A DNA stretch of 64,000 bases, from NCBI RefSeq assembly GCF_036287215.1, contig NZ_CP142860.1:62001-126000 (forward strand), read 5' to 3'. Shown here piece after piece: positions 49,540-58,514 of this stretch (positions are counted from its first letter, which is position 1; the number at the start of each line of letters is the position of its first letter). The notes beneath the pieces were generated by a model, which saw nothing but the letters and a program-made list of their open reading frames with translations, had not been told where the DNA came from and did not search any database. Origin of the DNA: Caproiciproducens sp. CPB-2. Lineage in GTDB: Bacteria > Bacillota > Clostridia > Oscillospirales > Acutalibacteraceae. A program made the position numbers and the translations under genes.

Positions 49540-50110
49540 ATGGGGTCCCGTTCTTTTTCGATTCCTCTTTGAGGGAGCCTGTATTCTCTCCCTCTGGTTT
49601 TCATTAGAGCATCGCCGCAAGTGGGAGTTCGCTCTCTTTAGGCGCCCTCTGTGAGGGAGCTGGCAGGCGCAGCCTGACTGAAGGGAGTTTACATTTTCTC
49701 CCTTTGGTTTTCATTAGAGCATCGCCGTAGGCACTTGCCGACCGCATGGTCTGCCCTCAGGCCGGGCGGGCCCCTACTTTCGGTTCTTGTACGAAAGTAG
49801 GCAAAGTACGCGCAGGGGGATTTTTAATTCCCGGCGGGAGGGTTCCATAAAATCCCCCTGCACCCCCGAGGTATCCCCAAAGTGTCTTTATGAAATACGA
49901 TACACTGCGCTTTTCATTGACGGAGGTACGGAAAAGCAGAATTTGGCCCCCTCCTCGAGGGGGACTGGCAGGCGAAGCCTGACTGGGGGAGTCCCCTCTT
50001 ACCCTCATTAGCGCCTACGGCGATGCTTCCAGTCAGCCTACGTTGAATCGAAGTCTGATTGCCGCGCCGCTTCCCTTACGGAGGAAAGCAAGGGTTCGGC
50101 TCCCTCCCAT
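49540..50110. repeat. Cluster of dispersed intergenic repeats
   Basis: About 570 bases without a credible gene. Two near-identical 33-base direct repeats (49585-49617 and 49695-49727) share TCATTAGAGCATCGCCG. CTGGCAGGCGCAGCCTGACTG (49660-49680) recurs with one change at 49965-49985 and inverted at 43487. GACCGCATGGTC lies at 49740. Hairpins follow: CCTACTTTCG/CGAAAGTAGG (49773-49801) and GCAGGGGGATTTT/AAAATCCCCCTGC (49812-49861). The small open frames here are artefacts of the repeats. Confidence 0.75.
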
Positions 50111-50454
50111 GGTCTTTGTTCTATCATAACACAGAACATATGTTCTTGTAAAGACAGGGAGAAAAATTTTGAGTGGGCGAAGCGTTTCAAACCCATTTTC
50201 AGTTTTTGTAAGTTTGGGAAATCAGCACTCTTAACCGTAATGTTTCGAAAGTTATCGGTCCTGTTTTTGATTTTGAAGAATTGATATTTACACAGAAGAA
50301 AAAATAAAAATCCTGCGCAAGAGGAAATCCTTTGACTAATATTCCTATATATTATATAATAAATGCAGATTTTATAAGGAAATCAGGCGAAATTGGACAA
50401 GCTTTGAAGAGAGAAAACAAAAAGTTTCACAAATTTATTTTTTTATAAAATCTA
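50111..50454. other. AT-rich intergenic region without a recognisable gene
   Basis: A 340-base AT-rich stretch between the repeat cluster and the deoR promoter. I see no reading frame with a ribosome binding site and no convincing hairpin. It may hold upstream control sites for the catabolic operon. Confidence 0.5.
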
Positions 50455-50481
50455 TTGACTTTTGAAAGTTAATGATATAAT
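50455..50481 (+). promoter_or_regulatory. Promoter of the deoR-dhaK catabolic operon with a spacer palindrome
   Basis: TTGACT (50455-50460) and TATAAT (50476-50481) are only 15 bases apart, which is short. ACTTT-TG-AAAGT (50458-50469) overlaps the -35 box as a palindrome and could be the DeoR operator. Confidence 0.5.
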
Positions 50482-50509
50482 ATTAAAACACAACGAAAGG
50501 GAGAGCGTT

Positions 50510-51316
50510 ATGCTTACTGTAGAAAAAAAGAACCTGATCCTTTCCATGCTGCAAGAAAAACCGGTCGTAACCGTGCCGGAGCTGAGCCAGGCGCTGGAAA
50601 CCTCTGAGGTGACCGTGCGCAAGATCCTGAATGAACTGGACGAGCAGGGCCTTTTAAGACGTACCCGCGGGGGTGCGGTCAACATCTCCACCATTCGTGA
50701 ATTTGAAGAAAAAGAAAAAGAGAAGAAGAACACGGGCGAAAAACGGGCGATCGCAAAAAAAGCCTATGAGTACATCGATCCCACGGACACCGTTTTTATC
50801 GACGCCGGTTCCACCACGCTGGAGCTTGTCAAGCTGATTAAAAACGGCAGCAAGCGCGATATTGTGGTGATTACCAACGCGCTGAACATCGCTTTTGAGC
50901 TTTTAGACGCCGACGACATCGAGCTGGTGTTCATCGGCGGGAGCGTCCGCCACAAAATCATGTCCTGTGTCGGCGGATTCGCGGAAAACACAATTAACAG
51001 CCTCTGTATGGATAAAGCGTTTATCGGGTGCAATAGTATTACCGTGGAAACGGGAATTACAACCCCGAATCTTTATGAAGCACAGGTCAAACAGTGCGTG
51101 CTCAGAGCCGCGCGCGAAACCATCCTGATCTCCGATTCCACCAAATTCGGGCATACTTCCATGGCGCGGATCAGCCCGATTAAAAATATCACGCGGCTGA
51201 TTACGGACAGCCGGATTCCCCAGCAGCTGAGAAGCCAGATCGAAGGTACGGGAGTCGATCTTGTCGTGGTCAATCCGGAGGAAAACAATGAAACGCGAAA
51301 GGACAATGGATTTTGA
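50510..51316 (+). CDS. DeoR family regulator of the sugar catabolic operon
   Basis: A 268-residue DeoR protein. The N-terminal HTH contains VTVPELSQALETSEVTVRKILNELDEQGLLRRTRGGAV. The sugar-phosphate sensor domain shows FIDAGSTTLELVKLIKNG and ISDSTKFGHTSMARI. ATG 50510 follows GAAAGGGAG. It heads the operon and overlaps the next start by four bases, so it probably controls its own expression and that of all genes through 59.5 kb. The inducer is likely one of the phosphorylated intermediates of the pathway. Confidence 0.9.
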   Translation: MLTVEKKNLILSMLQEKPVVTVPELSQALETSEVTVRKILNELDEQGLLRRTRGGAVNISTIREFEEKEKEKKNTGEKRAIAKKAYEYIDPTDTVFIDAGSTTLELVKLIKNGSKRDIVVITNALNIAFELLDADDIELVFIGGSVRHKIMSCVGGFAENTINSLCMDKAFIGCNSITVETGITTPNLYEAQVKQCVLRAARETILISDSTKFGHTSMARISPIKNITRLITDSRIPQQLRSQIEGTGVDLVVVNPEENNETRKDNGF

Positions 51317-52305
51317 ATAAGATCATCAACCAGCCCGAACAGATGATAGAGCAGATGCTCGAAGGCTATATCGCCACCTGCCCGGACCTGCTGGAAGCGC
51401 TGCCCCGGTCCAAGGGTATTCTGACAAAGCGGAAAAAGGACAAAGTGTCCATCGTGACGGGCGGCGGCTCGGGAAACGAGCCGTGGATCATCGGTTACGT
51501 GGGTGAAGGACTCGCGGACGGCGCGGCACTGGGCAATGTGTATATTGCGCCCCCCGCGCGGGCAATTTTAAATGTGACGAAAGCGGTCAGCCACGAAAAG
51601 GGCGTTATCTATATCTGTACGAATCACGCGGGCGACGTGCTGAATTTCGAGCTGGTCGGCGAGCTCGCCGAAATGGACGGCATCCGTACGCGCTGTGTGT
51701 TTGTCGCGGACGATATCACCAGCGCCCCGCGGGAGCGGCAGAGCGAACGCCGCGGCGTGGCGGGGATCGCGATGGTGATGAAGGTCGCCGGCGCGGCGTG
51801 CGACGCCGGGCTGGAGCTGGACGACGCGGTGCGGGTCATTCAGAAGGCGAACCGCAATACGTTCACGTTCAGCGTGACGACCTCTCCGGGCTATCTTCCC
51901 AGCGGCAAAGCCATGTGCGAGCTGCCGGACGGCTTCATCGAGTACGGCATGGGCTTTAACGGAGAACCCGGCGTTTTGCGCACGGAGCTGAAGCCCGCGG
52001 ATGAAATCGCGGACACCATGCTGAAATACCTGCTGGACGACAGCGGGATTTCCGGCGGAGACGAGATTGCCGTCATGGTGAACGGGTTCGGCTTTACCAG
52101 CCTGCTGGAGCTGAGCATTGTCACCCGCAGGGTGGCCGAAAGCCTCAGGGAAAAAGGAATTGTTCTGCACGATATTTTTATCGGCACGCTTTTCCAGCCG
52201 CAGGGGACCGGCGGGTTTTCCATTTCGATCCTGAAGCTGGACGAGGAGCTGAAGCCGTATTACGACGCGCCCGCCTATTCGCCGTTTTTTAAAAAGTACA
52301 GATAA
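51313..52305 (+). CDS. DhaK-like kinase subunit with both active-site His replaced by Asn
   Basis: A 330-residue DhaK-family protein. DhaK of E. coli binds dihydroxyacetone covalently through His218 and uses His56 and Asp109 in catalysis. The matching positions here are Asn216 (GMGFNGEPGV), Asn55 (GGGSGNEPWI) and Asp108 (TNHAGDVLNF). Loss of the covalent His means a normal dihydroxyacetone hemiaminal cannot form, so the substrate or mechanism should differ. The rest of the fold, such as ITSAPRERQSERRGVAGIAM, is intact, and a complete DhaL follows 43 bases downstream. No PTS-type DhaM is nearby. The start is a TTG at 51313. A non-kinase role, like the DhaQ co-activator, is an alternative. Confidence 0.85.
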   Translation: MNKIINQPEQMIEQMLEGYIATCPDLLEALPRSKGILTKRKKDKVSIVTGGGSGNEPWIIGYVGEGLADGAALGNVYIAPPARAILNVTKAVSHEKGVIYICTNHAGDVLNFELVGELAEMDGIRTRCVFVADDITSAPRERQSERRGVAGIAMVMKVAGAACDAGLELDDAVRVIQKANRNTFTFSVTTSPGYLPSGKAMCELPDGFIEYGMGFNGEPGVLRTELKPADEIADTMLKYLLDDSGISGGDEIAVMVNGFGFTSLLELSIVTRRVAESLREKGIVLHDIFIGTLFQPQGTGGFSISILKLDEELKPYYDAPAYSPFFKKYR

Positions 52306-52348
52306 ATACGGGCGCGTTCTGCAAGCGCCGGACGTTTAGGAGATAAGT

Positions 52349-52993
52349 ATGGAGAATACCATGAATACGCGCCAGCTGCGGGACATGTTCCTTTCGGTCG
52401 CGCGCAGGGTTGTGGAAAGTGAAGACTTTTTGACGGATATCGATCTGAAAATAGGGGACGGCGACCACGGCTTCGGTATGGCGCTCGGCTTCAAGGCCGT
52501 GAAAACGGCTCTGGAAGGAAAGGAGTTCCCCACGGTGGAAGCCCTTTTCCAGGAAGTGGGCATGACCCTGCTGGACACGATGGGCGGCGCTTCGGGCGTG
52601 CTCTTCGGCACCATGTTCATCAGCGGCGTCGCCCGGCAGGAACCCCATGAGCGGGCCGATCTGGCGCTGCTGGCCGGAATTTTCCGCCGCGCGCTGGAAG
52701 CGCTGAAAAAAAGGGGCAAGGCGCGGGTCGGCGACAAAACCATGGTGGACGCGTTTGAACCGGCGGCCGCCGGGCTGGAGGAAGGCGCGGCACAGGGCGT
52801 TTCCCTGAAAGAGGGCCTCGCCCTGTGCGCGGCGGGCGCAAAAAAAGGGATGGAATACACCCGGGAATGCGTGGCCCGGTTCGGCCGCGCAAAATCCTAT
52901 GGGACCAAGGCGATCGGCCTTCAGGACGCCGGAGCGACTTCTGTGTGGATCATTTTTCAGGCAATGTCGGACTGGGCTTCAGAAAACATCTAA
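52349..52993 (+). CDS. dhaL: DhaL-like ATP/ADP-binding kinase subunit
   Basis: A 214-residue all-helical DhaL protein. The magnesium-binding aspartates lie in DIDLKIGDGDHGFGM (Asp30, Asp35 and Asp37 region), and the nucleotide loop in MGGASGVLFGTMF. GDKTMVDAFEPA and the later GRAKSYGTKAIGLQDAGA are conserved. It should donate phosphate to the substrate held by the DhaK-like protein encoded just before it. AGGAG precedes the ATG. Metal-binding residues are intact, so the nucleotide half of the kinase seems functional. Confidence 0.9.
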   Translation: MENTMNTRQLRDMFLSVARRVVESEDFLTDIDLKIGDGDHGFGMALGFKAVKTALEGKEFPTVEALFQEVGMTLLDTMGGASGVLFGTMFISGVARQEPHERADLALLAGIFRRALEALKKRGKARVGDKTMVDAFEPAAAGLEEGAAQGVSLKEGLALCAAGAKKGMEYTRECVARFGRAKSYGTKAIGLQDAGATSVWIIFQAMSDWASENI

Positions 52994-53032
52994 CTACTTG
53001 AACCAATAACATTAATAAGGTGGGTACAAAGA

Positions 53033-53965
53033 ATGATAACCACACTTACGTTGAACCCGTGCATCGACAGAACCGTAACCGTTGACGGCTTTACCTACGG
53101 GGGAACCAATCATGTGGAAAATTTCCGGTGCGATGTTTCCGGCAAGGGAATCAATGTCAGCATCGCGCTGAACAATATAGGGGAAGAAACCCGCTGCCTG
53201 GGCTTCAATTATATGGACGGCGGATCGCTTCTGACAGATTTTTTAAACAGCGAAAAAATCAGCAGCGATTTTTTAAATGTAAAAGGACAGCTCCGCACCA
53301 ATATTAAGATTTTTGACAGAAAAGCCAGTGTGATGAGCGAGCTGAACGAAAGCGGCAGTTTCGTAAACGGGGACTGCGTCGCGGACCTTGTGAAGAAAGT
53401 GGAAGGATACCTTCCCAAAACCTCGCTGCTCGTGCTGGACGGCAGCGTCCCGCCGGGCGTTTCCAAGGATATCTATAAAACCCTGACGGACAAGGCGAGG
53501 GAATACGGCGTGAGAACCGTGATCGACGCCTACGGTGAGCTGCTTCTGGAAGGGATCAAAGCCGGCCCGTACCTGATCAAGCCCAACAAGGATGAGCTTG
53601 AGGAAGCGTTCGGCGAAAAGCTTTCGTCAAAGGAAGACGCCATCCGTGTTGCCCGGAAAATCATCGGCCAGGGCGTCGCCATGGTCTGCGTATCCATGGG
53701 CAAGGGCGGCGCGATGCTGATTACCGAAGAGAAAGCTTACTTCTGCGCGGGGACGGATATCGAGGTAAAGGGCGTGCAGGGCGCCGGGGATTCTCTGGTG
53801 GCCGGCATGTGCTGCGCGATTGTGCATGGGCTTTCCTGCGCGGAGATGCTCCGTTACGGCGTAGCCGTGGCGCACGGCTCCCTGACGCTGGAGGGCACCC
53901 AGATGTGTACGCTGGAAAGCTTCCAAAAGATGCTTCCGCTGATTCATACCGAGGAAATAGGATAA
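53033..53965 (+). CDS. PfkB family sugar kinase (1-phosphofructokinase/tagatose-6-phosphate kinase type)
   Basis: A 310-residue ribokinase-fold enzyme of the FruK/LacC branch. It begins ITTLTLNPCIDRTVTVDGF, with VSGKGINVSIALNNIG for sugar binding, and has the anion hole and catalytic Asp in VQGAGDSLVAGMCCAIVHGL. LacC and FruK phosphorylate tagatose-6-phosphate or fructose-1-phosphate to the bisphosphate. The class II aldolase encoded next would split that product, so a ketose-1- or 6-phosphate is expected as substrate. The exact sugar is not evident. Confidence 0.88.
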   Translation: MITTLTLNPCIDRTVTVDGFTYGGTNHVENFRCDVSGKGINVSIALNNIGEETRCLGFNYMDGGSLLTDFLNSEKISSDFLNVKGQLRTNIKIFDRKASVMSELNESGSFVNGDCVADLVKKVEGYLPKTSLLVLDGSVPPGVSKDIYKTLTDKAREYGVRTVIDAYGELLLEGIKAGPYLIKPNKDELEEAFGEKLSSKEDAIRVARKIIGQGVAMVCVSMGKGGAMLITEEKAYFCAGTDIEVKGVQGAGDSLVAGMCCAIVHGLSCAEMLRYGVAVAHGSLTLEGTQMCTLESFQKMLPLIHTEEIG

Positions 53966-53981
53966 GATAGGAGTCTTGATT

Positions 53982-54833
53982 ATGCCATTAGTAACAACCC
54001 GGGACCTTTTGCTGGACGCAAGGCGCGGCGGCTACGCGGTTGCCGCGTTCAATATCGAAAACATGGAAATGGCTCAGTCCGTCATCCGGACGGCCGACGA
54101 AATGAGGAGCCCCGTGATCATACAGACCACGCCGGGAACGGTGAACTACGCGGGCTTTGACATGCTGCGCGCAATGGTCGCCGTCGAAGCGGCAAAGACG
54201 GATATGCCGGTGGCTATTCATCTTGACCACGGCGACAGCTACGAGCGGTGCGCCGCGGCGATCGATTCCGGCTACACCTCCGTCATGATCGACGGTTCCA
54301 AGCTTCCCTATGAGGAAAATATCGCCGTCACCAAAGCGGTCGTCGACCTCGCGGCGAAAAAGAACATCGATGTGGAAGGCGAGCTCGGCAGGGTCGGCGG
54401 CAAGGAGGATACCCACGAGGTAAAAGCCGGAGAGGATATCTACACCGATCCGCAGCAGGCGAAGGACTTCGCCGAAAGGACGGGCGTCCGTTCGCTGGCG
54501 GTCGCCATCGGCACCGCGCACGGCTTCTATAAAGGGGAGCCGAAGCTCGACTTCGGCCGCCTGGAAAAAATCATCGGGCTCGTCAATATTCCGATCGTGC
54601 TCCACGGCGCTTCCGGCGTGCCGGACGAAGCGGTCCGCCGTGCGGTCGGGCTGGGCATCTGCAAGGTGAATTTCGCGACGGAGCTGCGCGCCGCACTGAC
54701 CAAAGGCGTGCGCGAGGCCCTCAGGGACGAAGCCGTCTATGACCCGAAGGTGTTTATGAAGCTGGGCAAAAAACAGGTCGAGGAAATCGTAAGGCACAAA
54801 ATCCAGGTGTGCGGGTGCGACAACAGAGCCTGA
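53982..54833 (+). CDS. Class II ketose-bisphosphate aldolase (GatY/KbaY/FbaA family)
   Basis: A 283-residue zinc-dependent aldolase. Ligand residues are in AIHLDHGDSYE, DVEGELGRVGG, IGTAHGFYKGEPKLDF and PIVLHGASGVPDE; VNFATELRAAL binds the phosphate. It cleaves a ketose-1,6-bisphosphate to dihydroxyacetone phosphate and an aldehyde. ATG 53982 has AGGAG 9 bases upstream; an in-frame TTG lies two codons before. It works after the PfkB kinase in the same operon. Tagatose, fructose or a shorter sugar bisphosphate are all possible. Confidence 0.92.
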   Translation: MPLVTTRDLLLDARRGGYAVAAFNIENMEMAQSVIRTADEMRSPVIIQTTPGTVNYAGFDMLRAMVAVEAAKTDMPVAIHLDHGDSYERCAAAIDSGYTSVMIDGSKLPYEENIAVTKAVVDLAAKKNIDVEGELGRVGGKEDTHEVKAGEDIYTDPQQAKDFAERTGVRSLAVAIGTAHGFYKGEPKLDFGRLEKIIGLVNIPIVLHGASGVPDEAVRRAVGLGICKVNFATELRAALTKGVREALRDEAVYDPKVFMKLGKKQVEEIVRHKIQVCGCDNRA

Positions 54834-54897
54834 AAAATATTTAAAAAAGACGAATTTGGAGTAAATCCATTTTCATAAATTTTTAGGAGGATTAAGA

Positions 54898-55875
54898 ATG
54901 AAAAGGTTTGGCAAATTATTAAGTATCGTTTTAGCAGCGACAGCCCTTATTTCCACTCTTGCGGCCTGTTCCGGCCCGGGTACCGCCGCCAGCAGCGCGG
55001 CCGCGAGCGCGCCCGCTTCCACGGCGGACGGCGCCAAGAAGGAGATCACCGTCGGTGTCAGCCTTCTGACCAGAGAGCACGTTTTCTACAACAACATTGA
55101 GACAGCGTTAAACAGCAAGGCAAAGGAACTCGGCGTAAAGCTCGTTGTTCAGGACGCCAATCAGGACGCCAGCAAACAGCTCAGCCAGGTTCAGGACTTC
55201 ATCACGCAGAAGGTCGACGCGATCATCCTCTGCCCAACCAACTCCGCCGGCAGCAAATCCATGGTTGAGCTTGCGGAAAAAGCAAACATCCCGGTTCTGA
55301 CGATGGACGTTCCGTCCGACGGCAACACCGTGTGCCACGTTTCCACCGATAACTACAAGGGCGGCGAGCTGGCTGCCGAATATCTGGTAAACAACGTGCT
55401 TGCCGACAAAAAGGGCAACGCAGCGGTCATTACCTACTCTGAAATCGAAGGCTGCGTAAACCGTGAAAAGGGCTTTACCGAGTGGATCGCAAAGAATGCT
55501 CCGGACGTGAAGGTCGTAGACGTCCAGAACTACTCCGGCGACCAGGCGAAGGCCGCCGACGTGATGCAGAACATGCTCCAGAAGCACGCCGACCTCGACG
55601 CGGTCTTCTGTGTGGGCGACCCGGCCGCGATGGGCGCTCTTTCCTCCATCAAATCGGCCAACAAGCAGGTCAAAATCATCGGCTTTGACGGAAATCCGGA
55701 AGGCATTGCCGAAATCAAAAAGGACGGCAGCCTCTGGGTAGCAGACGTTGCGCAGGACCCCGCGAAGATCGGCGAAACCGCTCTTCAGTCCGCTGTTGAC
55801 ACCATCAACGGAAAAACTGTCGAAAAACTGATCGCGATTTCTCCGTATATCATTGATAAATCCAACGCCAAATAA
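54898..55875 (+). CDS. RbsB-like sugar-binding lipoprotein
   Basis: A 325-residue periplasmic-binding-type protein. The signal peptide ends LISTLAACSGPG, with lipid attachment at the Cys, followed by an Ala/Ser-rich spacer. The mature part has the ribose/galactose-binding family pattern (Peripla_BP_4): GVSLLTREHVFYNNIE, DAIILCPTNSAGS, DVPSDGNTVCHVSTDN, and VKIIGFDGNPEG. It binds a monosaccharide or polyol outside the membrane. AGGAGG precedes the ATG. The importer genes follow immediately. Confidence 0.92.
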   Translation: MKRFGKLLSIVLAATALISTLAACSGPGTAASSAAASAPASTADGAKKEITVGVSLLTREHVFYNNIETALNSKAKELGVKLVVQDANQDASKQLSQVQDFITQKVDAIILCPTNSAGSKSMVELAEKANIPVLTMDVPSDGNTVCHVSTDNYKGGELAAEYLVNNVLADKKGNAAVITYSEIEGCVNREKGFTEWIAKNAPDVKVVDVQNYSGDQAKAADVMQNMLQKHADLDAVFCVGDPAAMGALSSIKSANKQVKIIGFDGNPEGIAEIKKDGSLWVADVAQDPAKIGETALQSAVDTINGKTVEKLIAISPYIIDKSNAK

Positions 55876-55956
55876 GCCTACCTGATTTTTCCGCGGGGAT
55901 GGGTGAGCCATTGCCTGTCCCCGCCATTTCATTTTGTATGGAAAGGAAGCATACAA

Positions 55957-57462
55957 ATGGGGCAGAAACCGATTGTAGAGTTGTCCAATATCAATAAGTC
56001 CTTTCCCGGGGTTAAAGCGCTGTCCGATATTTCGGTGGATTTTTATCCGGGCGAAGTCCATGTCCTTTTGGGCGAGAACGGAGCCGGGAAATCCACGCTG
56101 ATCAAGATCATCTCCGGAGTATACCAGACCGACAGCGGAAGCCTGAAAGTCAATGGTGAAGAGGTGCGCTTTATGAACACCCGCGAGGGGCTGGCGCACG
56201 GGATCAGCGTAATCCATCAGGAATTGAGCGTAATTCCCGATTTAACCGTAGCGGAAAACATATTTCTCGGGCGCGAGCCGAAGATCAGGGGGACCAATCT
56301 GATCGACAAAAAGACCATGAATCAGAAAACACAGGAAATTCTGGATTCCATCGGAGTTAAAATCAACGCAAAGGCCATGATACGCCGCCTGAACAACGCC
56401 GACAGGCAGATGGTGGAAATCGCCAGGGCGGTCTCACAGGACAGTTCGCTGGTCATTATGGACGAACCGACCTCCTCTCTTTCCAACAAAGAGGTGGACG
56501 CGCTGTTCACCGTCATCAATAAATTGAAAACAAACAATGTCGCAGTTATTTATATATCGCACAGACTGAAAGAAATTACGGCCATCGGCGACCGCATCAG
56601 CATCCTGCGCGACGGGCAGCTGATTAAGACGGCCCTGTTATCCGAAATTTCGGAGGACGACATGATCACCCTGATGGTCGGACGGCAGATGACCCAGTTT
56701 TACTACCGGCCGGAAAAAGACGCGGTCAAGGGCGAAGTCGTGCTGAAGGCGGAGCACCTGACGCGCAGCGGCGTATTTGAGGACGTGTCCTTCGAGCTCA
56801 GAAAGGGCGAGATCCTGGGCGTCGCCGGGCTGATCGGCGCGGGCAGAACCGAAGTGATGCGCGCGATTTTCGGGGCGGATAAGCTGGACGGCGGAAAATG
56901 CTATGTTTTCGGAAAAGAGGTCCGGTTTGAGTCCCCGCGCCAGGCGATCAAGGCGGGAATCGGGCTGATTCCCGAGGACAGAAGGGGCCAGGGCCTGCTG
57001 CTGCAGAAATCCGTGAAGGAAAACACCTCGCTCGCCAGCCTTTACGCAAACTCCACCCGCGGCGTGATCGACCGGAAATGGGAAACGGACGTCGCCCGCG
57101 ACTACATTCAGCGGCTCCACACCAAAACCCCGGACGAAAACGCTCGGACCAAGAACCTTTCCGGCGGAAACCAGCAAAAGGTGGTTATCGCCAAATGGCT
57201 GGTCGCGAAATCGAAAATCCTGATTATGGATGAGCCGACCAGAGGCATCGACGTCAACGCGAAAGCCGAAATCTACGCTTTGATGAAGGAATTTGTGGAA
57301 AACGGCGGAAGCATCATCATGGTATCGTCCGAAATGCCGGAGGTCATCGGCGTTTCCACCCGCATCATGATCATGCGCGAGGGGCGCGTCTCGGGCACGC
57401 TCGACAATACCGATGTCGCTGAAAAAGATATCATGAAGCTTGCCAGCCTGAACGCTGGCTGA
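55957..57462 (+). CDS. RbsA-like sugar ABC transporter ATP-binding protein (tandem ATPase)
   Basis: A 501-residue protein with two ABC domains. The first has Walker A GENGAGKSTLIKIISG and Walker B LVIMDEPTSSLS. The second has a degenerate Walker A region (VAGLIGAGRTEVMRAIFG), the signature LSGGNQQKVVIAKWL and ILIMDEPTRGIDV. This layout is standard for RbsA, XylG and MglA. ATG 55957 follows GGAAAGGAAG. The tandem ATPase drives import through the RbsC-like permease encoded next. Confidence 0.94.
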   Translation: MGQKPIVELSNINKSFPGVKALSDISVDFYPGEVHVLLGENGAGKSTLIKIISGVYQTDSGSLKVNGEEVRFMNTREGLAHGISVIHQELSVIPDLTVAENIFLGREPKIRGTNLIDKKTMNQKTQEILDSIGVKINAKAMIRRLNNADRQMVEIARAVSQDSSLVIMDEPTSSLSNKEVDALFTVINKLKTNNVAVIYISHRLKEITAIGDRISILRDGQLIKTALLSEISEDDMITLMVGRQMTQFYYRPEKDAVKGEVVLKAEHLTRSGVFEDVSFELRKGEILGVAGLIGAGRTEVMRAIFGADKLDGGKCYVFGKEVRFESPRQAIKAGIGLIPEDRRGQGLLLQKSVKENTSLASLYANSTRGVIDRKWETDVARDYIQRLHTKTPDENARTKNLSGGNQQKVVIAKWLVAKSKILIMDEPTRGIDVNAKAEIYALMKEFVENGGSIIMVSSEMPEVIGVSTRIMIMREGRVSGTLDNTDVAEKDIMKLASLNAG

Positions 57463-57478
57463 GCCGGGAGGCATAAAA

Positions 57479-58447
57479 ATGAAAAATGAAATTGCTATGA
57501 AAAAGCTCAGGCATATTACCCAGGATTACACCATGGTGCTCTTTTTGGCGGCGCTGTTTCTTGTTTCCCTGATCTTTGTACCGCGTTTCTCCGAAGTGGG
57601 CAACCTGATTAACGTACTGATGCAGATCACCATCAACGCGCTGATCGCGACGGGCATGACCTTTGTCATCCTGACCGGCGGCATCGACCTTTCCGTCGGC
57701 TCGGTCGCGGCGCTTTCCGGCATTGTGTCCACTTCCCTGATCCAGCTTGTGCCAAACGCCGGAATCCCGATGAGCCTGCTGGTGATCTTCGGAACCTCCC
57801 TTGTGGTCGGGGGCGTCTGCGGCACGATCACGGCGTTTAACATCGCGAAGCTGCGCGTGCCGCCCTTTGTGGCCACGCTGGCCATGATGAGCATCGCGAG
57901 GGGCCTTGCCTATGTCTATACCAACGCGAAGCCGGTTTTCGGGCTTCCGGACGCTTACGCGTGGCTCGGCCTCGGCTATATCGGGCCGATCCCGGTCATG
58001 GTCATCATTATGATCATCATCCTCGCGGTCGCTTTCCTGGTCCTGCGCAGGACCTGCTTCGGCCGCTATGTCTTTGCCGTAGGCAGCAGCGAGGACGTTT
58101 CCCAGCTGAGCGGCATCAATGTAAAACGGGTCAAATTTTACGTATACATCATCTGCGCCGTTCTGGCGGCCCTTGCCGGCGCGGTGCTTTCCTCCCGGCT
58201 GCAGGCGGGCCAGCCCGCGGCGGCCAACGGCTACGAGCTGAACGCGATCGCGGCGGTCGCCATGGGCGGCACCAGCATGAGCGGCGGGCGCGGCGGCATC
58301 AGCCAGACCGTCCTCGGCCTGTGCGTCATCGGGATCATCAACAACGCGCTCAGCCTTCTGGGCGTTTCCTCCTACTGGCAGACCATTGCCATGGGCGCGA
58401 TTATCCTGATCGCGGTTATTTTCGATCAGAATAAAAAAGACCTGTAA
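57479..58447 (+). CDS. RbsC-like sugar ABC transporter permease
   Basis: A 322-residue permease with about 8-10 hydrophobic helices. The family signature LTGGIDLSVGSVAALSGIV (about 61-79) and the later AVAMGGTSMSGGRGGISQTVLG are clear. It forms the homodimeric membrane channel of the sugar importer with the preceding ATPase and lipoprotein. It starts 16 bases after the ATPase gene. Confidence 0.94.
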   Translation: MKNEIAMKKLRHITQDYTMVLFLAALFLVSLIFVPRFSEVGNLINVLMQITINALIATGMTFVILTGGIDLSVGSVAALSGIVSTSLIQLVPNAGIPMSLLVIFGTSLVVGGVCGTITAFNIAKLRVPPFVATLAMMSIARGLAYVYTNAKPVFGLPDAYAWLGLGYIGPIPVMVIIMIIILAVAFLVLRRTCFGRYVFAVGSSEDVSQLSGINVKRVKFYVYIICAVLAALAGAVLSSRLQAGQPAAANGYELNAIAAVAMGGTSMSGGRGGISQTVLGLCVIGIINNALSLLGVSSYWQTIAMGAIILIAVIFDQNKKDL

Positions 58448-58514
58448 AACAGGCGGGGCCCCTGCGCTCCGCTGAGATTCATACGGAAACCGGTCAGGAA
58501 AGGATGTTGCTGCA

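Noticed and set aside
49585..49727. Direct repeats considered as a CRISPR array
   Set aside because: There are only two copies 110 bases apart, related copies are scattered and inverted elsewhere, and no cas genes are present.
49757..50011. Two opposing open frames of 83 and 74 codons in the repeat cluster
   Set aside because: They lie on repeat hairpins, overlap each other on opposite strands and lack ribosome binding sites and similarity.
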